Positions 52,633-61,487 of a DNA stretch of 64,000 nt are shown piece after piece. The notes under the pieces are model-generated. The model searched no databases. It saw nothing but the letters and a program-made list of their open reading frames with translations, and was not told the origin of the DNA. Origin of the DNA: Bradyrhizobium algeriense. Its GTDB lineage: Bacteria > Pseudomonadota > Alphaproteobacteria > Rhizobiales > Xanthobacteraceae. Position numbers and translations under genes: made by a program. The stretch spans positions 496,001 to 560,000 of the forward strand of contig NZ_PYCN01000003.1 in the NCBI RefSeq assembly GCF_003062295.1. Reading direction: 5' to 3'. Position 1 is the first letter of the stretch, and each line of letters begins with the position of its first letter.

Positions 52633-53165
52633 CTTCGTGTTTCTCATGTGCGAACCCGGAGGTTCATCGTCCAAACATCCATGAAGCATCGGAGAGCTCA
52701 ACTCGGCAAGCAGGTTGGCGACGCCCGAGCACGTCACGGTCTTCGCCAGCCCGGACGCCGTGGAATCTGGTTCGAGCAAAACGATCCCGAAAGCATGGCC
52801 TTTGCGCACGAGGCCGTCCTCGAATGAAAGAAGCCGCCAACCGAGGTGGCCTCGTTTCTTGTTTTCGTTCACCATCGATCGGATTCCTTTTGCACCTTGT
52901 TTGGCGTATCAGGAATATCGAAGGCAAAAGGGGCGACGGGGGTGCCACATTGTGGCGGGTCATGAAGTCATCGAAAGAATCGTAGTATGCGACCGATGTA
53001 CCTTTTACCCGCTTCATGGCCCGTACAAGCAAGGTTTCGCTGATCAGCCGAGCGCGTTGATAGCATGTGAAGTTGGATGTCCGCCTTCTGCATAGACGGG
53101 CAACGTTACAGGCTCTTCGGGTATGGCACTCTCGGGCTCATCGACAGGGCTCCAATTGTCGGCTT
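52633..53165. other. Intergenic region, no gene seen
   Basis: About 530 bp between the acyltransferase stop and element D. No frame has convincing protein character and no IS end was recognised. Confidence 0.35.
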
Positions 53166-54452
53166 CTAGTACTGTCTGTTGGACCAGTCATCGACCGTCG
53201 GCTCGTCGCGGCGGTATTCCCACTTTCCGTCTTTGCGCTGGCGACGCCACGTCTGCGCAAGACCGGTCCAATTCCCGTCGATGGTGCGGCGGGGAAATAT
53301 CGGATTGCATTTGTGCCAGATCGCTAGATTGAGGACTGAGGAGCCGCCGCGGAAGAGTCTCGTCCACTGCGCCCAAGCTGGGAGATGTCGAATGCCGATT
53401 GCTTCGATCGTCGCGAAGGAAATAGCTGACAGCAGCAAGGTGCCAAACGCGAAGCGACCGAAGGCCAGCAGTGTTTCGAGATCGAGCCCCTTCGGCCAGT
53501 CCATGTTGCTGAGGAGAAGAGCGTGGATGACATAAGCCGAATAGCAGACGGTGCCGGCAAAGACGAAGGGCTGGGAGGCCCAGCTATCCCAGATTTTCGA
53601 GCGCCGAACCGCCAAGATCAGCGTTACGCTGCAGATCGCGAACCCGGTATGGTTTGCTGACGCAAGCACCGACTGCGGCCAGCCGCGCGGGACGGCTTCG
53701 AGATATGACCAGGAATAGCCGACAAGCAGTAGTCCGGGGAGAGCCAGCCAGCCGCAGGCCGATCTGATCGTGACGCCGTTGCGGACCGCTCGCATCGCGG
53801 CCATTCCGAACAGGAAATCGTCAAGTCGCCCGATGAAATTGTCCTTGAGGGGATTTATGAAAGGATTGGGGTAATCAGGGTGCCGGGTCATCCAGACGTG
53901 GTCGCCGACGATGCGATAGACGAAGCAAAATACGACCGCCAGAATGAGAACGCGGGCAAGGCCGAGCCGTCGCTCGGCGAGCAGAAGCCCCGGCAACGAG
54001 ATTGAAAAGATGATCTCTACGCCAAGCGACCACAGCACCCAAAGCGCCCAGGATGGTTCCCAATATTTAGGAATGAAGTCGTGAATGCCGGTCAGCAGCA
54101 GTGCGAAACTCTTGGCGAAGGTGAAGAGGTCGTACTGCTTGAGGTAGCCCAGGAGCAAAATTGTCAGGATGTAGAGAGGCCATAAGCGAAGTGCTCGCTG
54201 GAAGTAGAACCGCAGCACTTTTCCCCAGTCATCAGCGATGTTGGGTCGATAGAAAACCATCCCGCTAAGAATGAAGAACAGGCCGACACCGAGATGTCCG
54301 TGATTGATTGCTGCCGGAGACAGCAACCGGGACGCATCGAACGGGTATGCCGCAGCGATCTGCCGGTAGAAGAAATGGTGGAACAGCACGGCGAGAATCG
54401 CAAAGCCGCGGAAGGCATCGATGTAGGAACTGCGCTCTGATTTTCCTGCCAT
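53166..54452 (-). CDS. Acyltransferase family 3 (OafA/ExoZ-like)
   Basis: 428 residues with about ten membrane segments. The N-terminal signature RSSYIDAFRGFAILAVLFHH and GHLGVGLFFILSGMVFYRP is typical of acyltransferase 3 enzymes that acetylate or succinylate exported polysaccharides. A cytoplasmic C-terminal tail of ~50 charged residues (WRRQRKDGKWEYRRDEPTVD) is an unusual extension. Element B and a palindrome over the ribosome site lie directly upstream. Confidence 0.92.
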   Translation of the reverse strand: MAGKSERSSYIDAFRGFAILAVLFHHFFYRQIAAAYPFDASRLLSPAAINHGHLGVGLFFILSGMVFYRPNIADDWGKVLRFYFQRALRLWPLYILTILLLGYLKQYDLFTFAKSFALLLTGIHDFIPKYWEPSWALWVLWSLGVEIIFSISLPGLLLAERRLGLARVLILAVVFCFVYRIVGDHVWMTRHPDYPNPFINPLKDNFIGRLDDFLFGMAAMRAVRNGVTIRSACGWLALPGLLLVGYSWSYLEAVPRGWPQSVLASANHTGFAICSVTLILAVRRSKIWDSWASQPFVFAGTVCYSAYVIHALLLSNMDWPKGLDLETLLAFGRFAFGTLLLSAISFATIEAIGIRHLPAWAQWTRLFRGGSSVLNLAIWHKCNPIFPRRTIDGNWTGLAQTWRRQRKDGKWEYRRDEPTVDDWSNRQY

Positions 54453-54459
54453 GAAGAGT

Positions 54460-54475
54460 CCCGTTGATTAACGGG
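54460..54475 (-). promoter_or_regulatory. Palindrome in the leader of the acyltransferase gene
   Basis: CCCGTT-AATC-AACGGG on the minus strand, ending 7 nt before the start codon and covering the place of the ribosome site. It could fold in the mRNA and limit translation, or serve as an operator just downstream of element B. Confidence 0.45.
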
Positions 54476-54478
54476 AAC

Positions 54479-54531
54479 CATAAATCCATTGAGCCGGTCC
54501 GCTGCTCGACCTTTCGGGTTACCCAATATTC
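54479..54531 (-). promoter_or_regulatory. EPS promoter-like element, copy B
   Basis: Leftward: TTGGGTAACCCGAAAGGTCG, then GGACCGGCTC (54491-54500), then the -10-like ATTTATGG, 27 bp before the acyltransferase start codon. Spacing and parts match copies A and C. Confidence 0.65.
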
Positions 54532-54798
54532 GCTGTCCGCAATCCACGAGAAAGTCCGCAGCGGAAGGCAGTGCAGGCTATGATGCGGTCGGCCTAAGCA
54601 AATCCACGAGCGGCATGCCCGAAAGCAAACCTATCCGGAAGCGACCCGTTCGGATTGCGCGTCCTGAAACTGCCGCGTCGTTGGCGGTATGCATGTCATA
54701 CAATGCTCCGCCAGGCGCGCGACGCCATCCTAGAACCCGGAGCGTTGTCGGCGTACCTTTTTTCTATTCCTCCAGGGATCAAGACGGAGGGTGACTTT

Positions 54799-55983
54799 AT
54801 GCGAGTGATGTTTGTGCTTAACTGTCTTGGAACGGGAGGTGCTGAGCGTCATACATATCAGCTTGCGAATGCGCTGGCGGCCCACGGCGACATCTGCACG
54901 ATCGTGGGCCTCACAAGCAGCTATTCGGCGGCAGATCTAGGCCAAAAATCTATCAAGCCGGCACATCTCAGCCAAAGCTCTATCAAGCAGGCAAATCTCA
55001 GCCAAAGCTCCGTTGAGATGCTTAATGGCAATCGGATTTACGACATTCGCACAGCATTAGGCGTGTCGCGAATGATCCGCACCCACGCCCCCGAAGTAAT
55101 TGTCGCGGTAGACGAGCGGCCATTGCTGTTCGCGACTATTTCACGGCGATTGGCAGGCTCAAATACTAAACTCGTTTTGATCCTGCATAACCCTGACATT
55201 CTAACCGCGAGGGATCGGGTACTCCAACCCATTTACCGCTATGTTGTCGCACGGGCGGACGCAATGATCTACGTTGCCCAGGATCAGCGCAAGCTATGGG
55301 AAGATCGAGGATATCTACCTCCGACCTCCACCGTCATTCGGAATGGTGTGGACCTGCGTCGATTCTCAACCCATTCAATCACTGAATGGAGAGACCGGAC
55401 CCGCTCAATGCTGGGATTGGGACCAGGCGATTATGTAATCGGCTTGTGCGCTCGCTTTTATCCGCAGAAAAATCATCGTCAGTTGATTGACGCCATACGA
55501 ATACTTCGAAGTCAAGGGCATCCGGCCAAGGCCCTGCTCGTAGGAGGTGGCCCTACGCAAGCAGGTATCGAGCAGTATGCCAGCGAAAGCGGGGTGTCGG
55601 AGCACATTGTCTTCGCCGGCTTCCAGCAGGACGTGCGACCTTACACAAGCGCTTTTGACGTTGGCGTTCTGTGTAGTATCTCCGAAGCGGCGTCTCTTGT
55701 CGCTTTGGAAATGATGGCAATGGGTCTGCCGGTCATTCTCAGCAACGTCGGCAATGCTGCCGAAATGGTACTTCCTGGGGAGACCGGCTTTCTATTCCCG
55801 CCCGGAGATACGATGTCCTTGGTAAACTTTCTCCAGACGCTGAGCGACCCGCTTAAGCGAGAAACCGTTGGACGTGCTGCATCCAAATTTGTGACCGAAA
55901 ATTTTGCAGCCGGCCCCATGCTCGAGAGTTACAGGGATTTTTTGACTGGGCTTTTGGTGGAAAGCCGTCGATGCGAGATCTAA
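54799..55983 (+). CDS. Glycosyltransferase family 4 protein
   Basis: 394 residues. The start has an ideal GGAGGGTGAC site. N-terminal motif MRVMFVLNCLGTGGAERHTY is the GT4 glycine-rich loop. The C-terminal domain has GLCARFYPQKNHRQLIDAIR, HIVFAGFQQDVRPYTSAFDV and SISEAASLVALEMMAMGLPV with the EX7E motif. An unusual insertion in the N-domain (residues about 45-74) comes from three 30-bp DNA repeats. The sugar transferred is unknown. Confidence 0.92.
   Translation: MRVMFVLNCLGTGGAERHTYQLANALAAHGDICTIVGLTSSYSAADLGQKSIKPAHLSQSSIKQANLSQSSVEMLNGNRIYDIRTALGVSRMIRTHAPEVIVAVDERPLLFATISRRLAGSNTKLVLILHNPDILTARDRVLQPIYRYVVARADAMIYVAQDQRKLWEDRGYLPPTSTVIRNGVDLRRFSTHSITEWRDRTRSMLGLGPGDYVIGLCARFYPQKNHRQLIDAIRILRSQGHPAKALLVGGGPTQAGIEQYASESGVSEHIVFAGFQQDVRPYTSAFDVGVLCSISEAASLVALEMMAMGLPVILSNVGNAAEMVLPGETGFLFPPGDTMSLVNFLQTLSDPLKRETVGRAASKFVTENFAAGPMLESYRDFLTGLLVESRRCEI
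54931..55020 (+). repeat. Three 30-bp tandem repeats inside the glycosyltransferase gene
   Basis: Units at 54931-54960, 54961-54990 and 54991-55020 encode ADLGQKSIKP, AHLSQSSIKQ and ANLSQSSVEM. The second unit is closest to both others. This is an in-frame local expansion in a surface loop. Confidence 0.85.
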
Positions 55984-56310
55984 CACGGTCGAACGCAGAT
56001 CCGCAGATATGCGAGCTGCCTCGAAGGTGCTTATCGGTCTGCTGGCATATGTGATTTCCGGACCCGAACTGACTGTTACGAAGGAAGGGTAATCAGAGAC
56101 TAAAAATAGTAAGCTACAGGTGGCGTTCCTTTTTTGCCTCGCGCTTGGCTTGATGTACCGTGGCCGCCGACTGTTTCTACCTTCCCGGTACGATCATCAT
56201 TTATCCCATGACTGGCGCGATCTCACCTTGAGATTGAACATGCCGAGCGTCGGATACTTGGCGCCGACTTCATTGCTTTTTTCTTTGCGCAATCACGGTG
56301 GGGCGTCTCT
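55984..56310. other. Intergenic region, no gene seen
   Basis: About 330 bp following the glycosyltransferase. No gene or terminator is clear before promoter-like element C begins. Confidence 0.35.
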
Positions 56311-56402
56311 ACCATTCGCCGACGGGCTGGTCTCGGCTTCTCGTCGATCGAGAATGGGTAATCCGAATGGGTCCGAGCCACGAACCGGTCCAAGGGACTA
56401 TG
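56311..56402 (+). promoter_or_regulatory. EPS promoter-like element, copy C
   Basis: Core 56350-56402: GGGTAATCCGAATGGGTCCG, GAACCGGTCC (56382-56391) and the -10-like GACTATGC. The upstream flank (CTGGTCTCGGCTTCTC) also matches copy A. It is oriented rightward, about 165 bp before the wecB-wecC fusion. Confidence 0.65.
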
Positions 56403-56568
56403 CTTGCCCGGCTTTTTCAAGGATGCGCAAACTCTCCGGCATTTTGTACCGGCAATTACTCAGCCCGCAAACACCTTGAACGGGCGCAGCTGTGCGATAC
56501 GCAAAGCCCTGAGCCACCGCGGGCAAAGCGTAGTGACATTTGGTTGAGAAGCCTCTCATGGAGGACCG

Positions 56569-58926
56569 ATGAAAATCGCCATTCTGGTTGGAACTCGCCC
56601 GGAAATCATCAAAATGGCGCCGGTTATCCGCGAATGCCAGAAGCGAAAACTCGATTACCTCATCATCCATTCGAAGCAACATTACTCCGAGAGACTCGAC
56701 GGGATCTTTTTCTCGGAACTCGATCTTCCCGCACCGAAGTACAATTTGAATGTCGGCTCCGGCGGTCACGCGAACCAAACGGGCCGCATATTGATCGCGC
56801 TTGAGCCGATCCTGATGTCGGAGAAGCCCGATGTATTGCTCGTTCAAGGAGATACGAACACCGTGGTGGCAGGCGCACTCGCGGCGCGCAAACTTCATAT
56901 CAAGGTCGGGCATATCGAGGCCGGATTGCGCTCGTTTGACCAAACGATGCCGGAAGAAAGCAACCGAATCATCGCCGATCATATTTCGGATTATCTTTTT
57001 GCTGTCACCGACTTGCAGGTCGGTTACCTTAAAAAAGAAGGTCTTCCGGATTCGAAAATCTTCAAGGTCGGTAACACGATCGTCGACGCTTTACTTTCTC
57101 ACCGGGTCCGCGCGGAGAAAACGAGTCAGATTCTTTCTGAACTGAAATTACAAACGAAGGGATATTACCTCCTTACGTCCCACCGGGCCGCGAACGTCGA
57201 TGATCCGGATGCGCTGAAGGAAATCATCCAACTGATTGCGAAAATCCCCGGCCAAGTGTGCTGGCCGATCCACTATCGCACACAGAAGGTTCTCAAGGAA
57301 AACAAGATTGATTTGCCTGGGAATCTGACCTGGACCGACCCAGTCGGCTATTCGGATTTCCTGAATTTGCTTTCGAATTGCACCGCCGTTATTACTGATT
57401 CCGGCGGTGTCCAGGAAGAAGCTTGTATCCTCGGCGTACCTTGCGTGACGATTCGCGATAACACGGAACGGCCTGAAACCGTCGACGTCGGCGCGAATGT
57501 TTTGGTACACCGAGATGCGGAGGCGATGGTCGCGGCTCTCAATCGCCCGATGACCCCTTGGACGAATCCGTTTGGAGACGGCCACACCGCCGAGAGAATT
57601 CTCAACATCGTCATGGACCAACATGTGCAGCCGGTGCCGCAAAAGCAGGATACCGTTTGCGTTGTGGGCCTTGGCTACATGGGACTTCCGACGTCCCTCT
57701 TGTTTGCGAACGCGGGCATAAAGGTCGCCGGCTTTGATCTCAGCGAGAAGAAAGTGAATGAGATCAACAGCGGCCACTGCCCGTTCGAAGAAACCGGCAT
57801 TCCGGAATTGTTGACGGCGGCCTTGAAGACGGGAAACTTCAAAGCTCAAACGAAGCCTGCGGCAGCGGACGTTTTCGTTGTGGCAGTACCGACCCCGCAC
57901 GAAAATAAGAAATGCGATTTGTCCTTCGTTCTTTCGGCCGTGACCAGCCTGCTTCCCGTTATGAAAGACGGAAATCTCCTTATCATCGAATCGACGATCA
58001 AGCCGAAGACCTGTGAAGATATCGTACTTCCAATCCTCCAATCGAAACATTTGAAAGTCGAAGTCGCGCATTGTCCGGAGCGAGCGATTCCCGGCAACAC
58101 GCTCCATGAGATTGTGCACAATGATCGCATCATCGGTGCCATGTCGCCGGAACCAGCCCAGAGAGCGGCGCGCCTTTATTCGACATTCGCGAAGGGTGCG
58201 ATTCACCAGACAAACCTCGTGACGGCGGAGTGCGTAAAGCTCATGGAAAATACTTTCCGCGACGTCAATATCGCTCTCGCGAACGAGTTTTCCCTGATTG
58301 CCGATAGATTCAGGTTCGACATCTCGGCTGCGATTCAGCTTGCGAACAAACATCCGCGCGTCGACATTTTGCAACCGGGAATAGGCGTCGGGGGCCACTG
58401 CATCGCCATCGATCCGTGGTTCTTGACCGAAGACATCGGCGGTGATTTGAATCTTATAAGAACGGCGCGCGAACTGAATGACGAAATGCCGAAGCGCACC
58501 GCCGAGCGAATTCAAAACAAGATCGCCTCGTCCGCCAGGAAAATCGGAATTTTGGGAGTGAGTTACAAGCCGGATGTTGACGATGCTCGCGAAACTCCGG
58601 CTTTGGAGGTCGCAAGGCTTCTATCGAAAAGATACGAAATCCGCTGCCACGATCCCTTCGTGAAAGATTGGGATCTCGACCTCTTCCCCATCGAAGAAGT
58701 CGATGGCTGGGCGGACGTGCTGGTCATTCTTTCGAATCATACGGTCTACGCATCCAGGAAATTCGGATCCCCGCTGCTTTCGTTTGAAAAGTTGATCAAC
58801 GCCGAGGTGACCCAGGACCGGCGAACCGTGGCAATCCGGGCTAGGAGAAGCCGTATCCGAACTCAATCGCGGCGTATCAATGATGGACGACCTCGTTCAG
58901 AGACAGATGTTCAACAAGCTTCATAG
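56569..58926 (+). CDS. Bifunctional UDP-GlcNAc 2-epimerase / UDP-ManNAc dehydrogenase (WecB-WecC fusion)
   Basis: 785 residues joining two enzymes usually made separately. Residues 1-355 are WecB: VGTRPEIIKMAPVIREC, HIEAGLRSFDQTMPEESNRI, SHRAANVDD, TDSGGVQEE and NTERPETVDVG. After a short linker (QPVPQKQD), residues ~363-765 are WecC: VCVVGLGYMGLP (NAD), ESTIKPKT, CPERAIPGN, KLMENTFRDVNIALANE and the catalytic Cys in GVGGHCIAIDPW. It would convert UDP-GlcNAc to UDP-ManNAcA. Base composition is AT-richer than its neighbours, suggesting transfer. The last ~35 residues are unrelated and Arg-rich, and the usual final VxDTRN motif is missing, so the 3' end was probably replaced by rearrangement. 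That end is not catalytic, so activity may survive. Confidence 0.92.
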   Translation: MKIAILVGTRPEIIKMAPVIRECQKRKLDYLIIHSKQHYSERLDGIFFSELDLPAPKYNLNVGSGGHANQTGRILIALEPILMSEKPDVLLVQGDTNTVVAGALAARKLHIKVGHIEAGLRSFDQTMPEESNRIIADHISDYLFAVTDLQVGYLKKEGLPDSKIFKVGNTIVDALLSHRVRAEKTSQILSELKLQTKGYYLLTSHRAANVDDPDALKEIIQLIAKIPGQVCWPIHYRTQKVLKENKIDLPGNLTWTDPVGYSDFLNLLSNCTAVITDSGGVQEEACILGVPCVTIRDNTERPETVDVGANVLVHRDAEAMVAALNRPMTPWTNPFGDGHTAERILNIVMDQHVQPVPQKQDTVCVVGLGYMGLPTSLLFANAGIKVAGFDLSEKKVNEINSGHCPFEETGIPELLTAALKTGNFKAQTKPAAADVFVVAVPTPHENKKCDLSFVLSAVTSLLPVMKDGNLLIIESTIKPKTCEDIVLPILQSKHLKVEVAHCPERAIPGNTLHEIVHNDRIIGAMSPEPAQRAARLYSTFAKGAIHQTNLVTAECVKLMENTFRDVNIALANEFSLIADRFRFDISAAIQLANKHPRVDILQPGIGVGGHCIAIDPWFLTEDIGGDLNLIRTARELNDEMPKRTAERIQNKIASSARKIGILGVSYKPDVDDARETPALEVARLLSKRYEIRCHDPFVKDWDLDLFPIEEVDGWADVLVILSNHTVYASRKFGSPLLSFEKLINAEVTQDRRTVAIRARRSRIRTQSRRINDGRPRSETDVQQAS

Positions 58927-58935
58927 GCAATCTGC

Positions 58936-59078
58936 GCCGCGGCAATGGACAAGATCCTTCCGCCGAAGTCGTGCGGCGGAAAACGGTCGGATTCCGTGTG
59001 CTGGTCGCAGAATGGTTTAGAGGCCCTTACCGTGATTTCGTACAGGACATGCTGGTGAGCCGAGCTTCCAGTTTAGCG
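58936..59078 (+). pseudogene. Inverted duplicate of an asnB segment
   Basis: This stretch (AATGGACAAGATCCTTCCGC...) matches the minus strand at 59544-59686 inside the AsnB-like gene, with scattered substitutions. It encodes a broken MDKILPP...GFRVLVAEWFRGPYRDFVQD. It ends where the IS66 remnant begins. Confidence 0.9.
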
Positions 59079-59414
59079 TCGAACTCGAGATCAACGGCCT
59101 CGCGCCGCAGGAGTGTTTGCGCGTGCGCCAGGAGCGTAGCCAACCCTTGATCGTCGAGTTGGAGGCGTGGTTGTGTGAACAGCGCGCCAAGCTCTCCAAG
59201 AACAGCGATACGACCAAGCCAATCAATTACTGCCTCAGCCGCTGGAATGCAGCCATCCGCTCTCTTGATGATGGCGCCTGGGCATGTCGAACAATGCCGC
59301 CGAAACGCGAGCTACGCTCCGATGAGAGCGGCCGGCGCGCGGCTGCGATCTACAGTCAAAATAGTTCGATCGCCCGGACTCCGCAGACGGAGTCAAAAAG
59401 CGAGCCGGTCATTT
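59079..59414 (+). pseudogene. IS66-family transposase (TnpC) C-terminal remnant
   Basis: The frame reads QERSQPLIVELEAWLCEQRA, then KLSKNSDTTKPINYCLSRWN and LDDGAWA. This is the end of the IS66 TnpC DDE domain (xxRxxxSxPxxxxLxxWLxxQRxxLSxxNDTxKAINYxLxRWxAxxRFLDDGR). A frameshift follows near 59280 (SNNAAE region), then RRAAAIYS. The N-terminal four-fifths are absent. Confidence 0.85.
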
Positions 59415-61289
59415 TCATGTGCACTTGAATGTACGCAAGAAGATCTCGAGATTTATCAATGACCAAAGATTCTTCTCGTGGTTCTGTCGACCGCTAAGGT
59501 GCTCTGTCACAAGCCTACGGAGCCCAGGGCCGCTTATCATTTGCGCTAAACTGGAGGTTTCGCTCACCAGCATGTCCTGCACGAAATCACGGTAAGGGCC
59601 TCTAAACCATTCTCCGATCGGCACACGGAATCCTATCTTTTTCCGCCGTACGATCTCCGGTGGAAGGATCTTGTCCATTGCCGCGCGCAGCACAGTCTTG
59701 CCGCCCTTGCCTCCCGTCAGAAATTGGTCCGGAAAGCGGGCCACGACGCCGGCCAGTATCGTGTCCATAAATGGCATCCGGCCCTCGATCGACCCCGCCA
59801 TCATCATTCGATCGCCTCGTTCCAACAGATCATCTGGAAGCCAGGACGTCTGATCGAAGAATAGTGTACGACGCAGACTAGATTTGAGCCCAGACGAGTA
59901 CGGATAGACGTCTGGCGGCGTTGCCGACAGGGGCCGGCCTAGCATCGCCTCAACTTCAGCAACCGTAGTGCCGCCGAACCACACTCGCATTCGGTTCACA
60001 AGGTCGCGCTCGCCCGCGGCCAACGCAAGAATCTTTATGCGCCTCATCCCATAGGGCAATGAACGCACCAGCGGATAGATCAGCCGCTCGTGCAACAGCC
60101 GGGGCATCAGCCATTGGTACAGACCTATCCATTGCTCAGCCCGATGCTTCGGATATCCACCCATCAACTCATCGGCGCCTTCTCCCGTGAGTACCATCTT
60201 CACGCTGCTAGAGGCCATCTCCGAAAGCATGAAGATCGGGATGTCAGATGTCTCGCTGACCGGAGCACCACGGCGCAAGACGGCGGTTGACCAATGTTCC
60301 ATGAAGGAGTCGGGTTCGACGAATAGTTCATTGTGAATCGTACCGAACTGACCTGAAACGACGCGCGCATGATCGAGCTCCGAATATTCCGCCTCCCGAA
60401 AGCCTACTGAGAAAGTTCGCACGGGCTCCGCGCTATGCCTAACCATGGTTGCCACGACCGCCGACGAGTCAATGCCCCCCGAGAGATAAGCGCCAAACGG
60501 CGCGTCGCTACGCATGCGAATGCGAACAGCCTCATCGAATGCCCCTTCGAACAGGCGAATTGCATCGTCGAAGGACTTAACGTCCGGCACTGTTGTCGCA
60601 AACGGTGGCGTGAAATAGCGTGTCGTTCTCAGCGTTCCGCCCTGCCATACGGCATAGTGACCAGGCTGCAGCTTCTTCACCGTGCGGAAAAAAGTGGAAG
60701 GTCCCGGAACATAACGATTAAGAAGATAGTGGCCCAGCGCTTCGGAATCGAACGCTCGGTTAAAGCCCGGAAACTGAACGAGCGGCTCAATTTCCGAGCC
60801 GAAGAGAAGAACACCCTGCAGTTCGGCGAGAAACAGTGGTTTTTTGCCGAAGGCGTCGCGTGCAAGTACTAGTCGCTGCTCTGCTTCATCCCACAACGCA
60901 AAGCCGAACATGCCGCGCAATCTGCGTACTGCGTGGAGCTGCCAGGCGCGATATGCTTCGATAAGCACCTCCGTGTCAGAGTTCGTGCGAAAACGATGGC
61001 CAAGGGCAACGAGTTCCTCTCGCAGTTCGAGGTAATTATAGATTTCGCCGTTGAGGATTAAGGTGAAGCGGCCATCCTCACTCGACATTGGTTGCGCGCC
61101 GCCACCGATGTCAATGATCGAGAGCCGGCGGTGGCCGAGACCGATTTGAAATCGCTCATCAGTCGTCTTGTAAAGCCGGTAGCCCGAGCCGTCCGGCCCC
61201 CGATGAGCCAACAAATCGGTAAGGCTGACAAGAGTCTTGCGATCCTGATGCGTCGCGGCCCCAAGAACCCATCCAAATATCCCACACAT
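59415..61289 (-). CDS. asnB: Asparagine synthetase (glutamine-hydrolysing) AsnB-like amidotransferase
   Basis: 624 residues. Cys2 after the initiator Met is the glutaminase nucleophile (MCGIFGWVLG); other glutaminase motifs are LAHRGPDGSGY, GHRRLSIIDI and LNGEIYNY. The synthetase half has the PP-loop SGGIDSS (about 263), LTGEGADELMGGYPKH and RGDRMMMAGSIEGRMPFMD. It transfers ammonia from glutamine to a carboxylate. In polysaccharide loci such paralogues often amidate a uronic acid instead of making free asparagine. The ManNAcA produced by WecB-WecC is a plausible substrate (inference). The 3' end abuts IS66 debris and ends in RTFKCT. Confidence 0.93.
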   Translation of the reverse strand: MCGIFGWVLGAATHQDRKTLVSLTDLLAHRGPDGSGYRLYKTTDERFQIGLGHRRLSIIDIGGGAQPMSSEDGRFTLILNGEIYNYLELREELVALGHRFRTNSDTEVLIEAYRAWQLHAVRRLRGMFGFALWDEAEQRLVLARDAFGKKPLFLAELQGVLLFGSEIEPLVQFPGFNRAFDSEALGHYLLNRYVPGPSTFFRTVKKLQPGHYAVWQGGTLRTTRYFTPPFATTVPDVKSFDDAIRLFEGAFDEAVRIRMRSDAPFGAYLSGGIDSSAVVATMVRHSAEPVRTFSVGFREAEYSELDHARVVSGQFGTIHNELFVEPDSFMEHWSTAVLRRGAPVSETSDIPIFMLSEMASSSVKMVLTGEGADELMGGYPKHRAEQWIGLYQWLMPRLLHERLIYPLVRSLPYGMRRIKILALAAGERDLVNRMRVWFGGTTVAEVEAMLGRPLSATPPDVYPYSSGLKSSLRRTLFFDQTSWLPDDLLERGDRMMMAGSIEGRMPFMDTILAGVVARFPDQFLTGGKGGKTVLRAAMDKILPPEIVRRKKIGFRVPIGEWFRGPYRDFVQDMLVSETSSLAQMISGPGLRRLVTEHLSGRQNHEKNLWSLINLEIFLRTFKCT

Positions 61290-61349
61290 GCTAGACGCCT
61301 TATCTGGACCACTGTGCTCCTTCTGGGGACGCTGCGATCAAGCTATCAA

Positions 61350-61484
61350 CTAAAACGAACCAGCTGCGCCATTGCCGCAGGCGGTGATGGCGATACCCCT
61401 TTCGGCCTTGAGACGGCTGATCACCGGAAGCAGCTTGATCGCTTCCGGATAGGTACCTGACAGAACTAGAAAGTGCTTCTGCAC
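61350..61484 (-). pseudogene. wecB: N-terminal remnant of a UDP-GlcNAc 2-epimerase
   Basis: Directly after the wecG stop a GTG-initiated frame of 44 codons reads HFLVLSGTYPEAIKLLPVIS, then RLKAERGIAITACGNG before a stop. It aligns with the WecB N-terminus (GTRPEAIKLAPVIxxLKxxxxIxxxxCxTGQ), and the rest of the gene is gone. The Arg of GTRPE is replaced by Tyr. It suggests a wecG-wecB operon once existed here. Confidence 0.7.
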
Positions 61485-61487
61485 GCC

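Noticed and set aside
57148-58515. A 455-codon leftward frame antisense to the WecB-WecC fusion
   Set aside because: Shadow of the fused enzyme, whose catalytic motifs are unambiguous.
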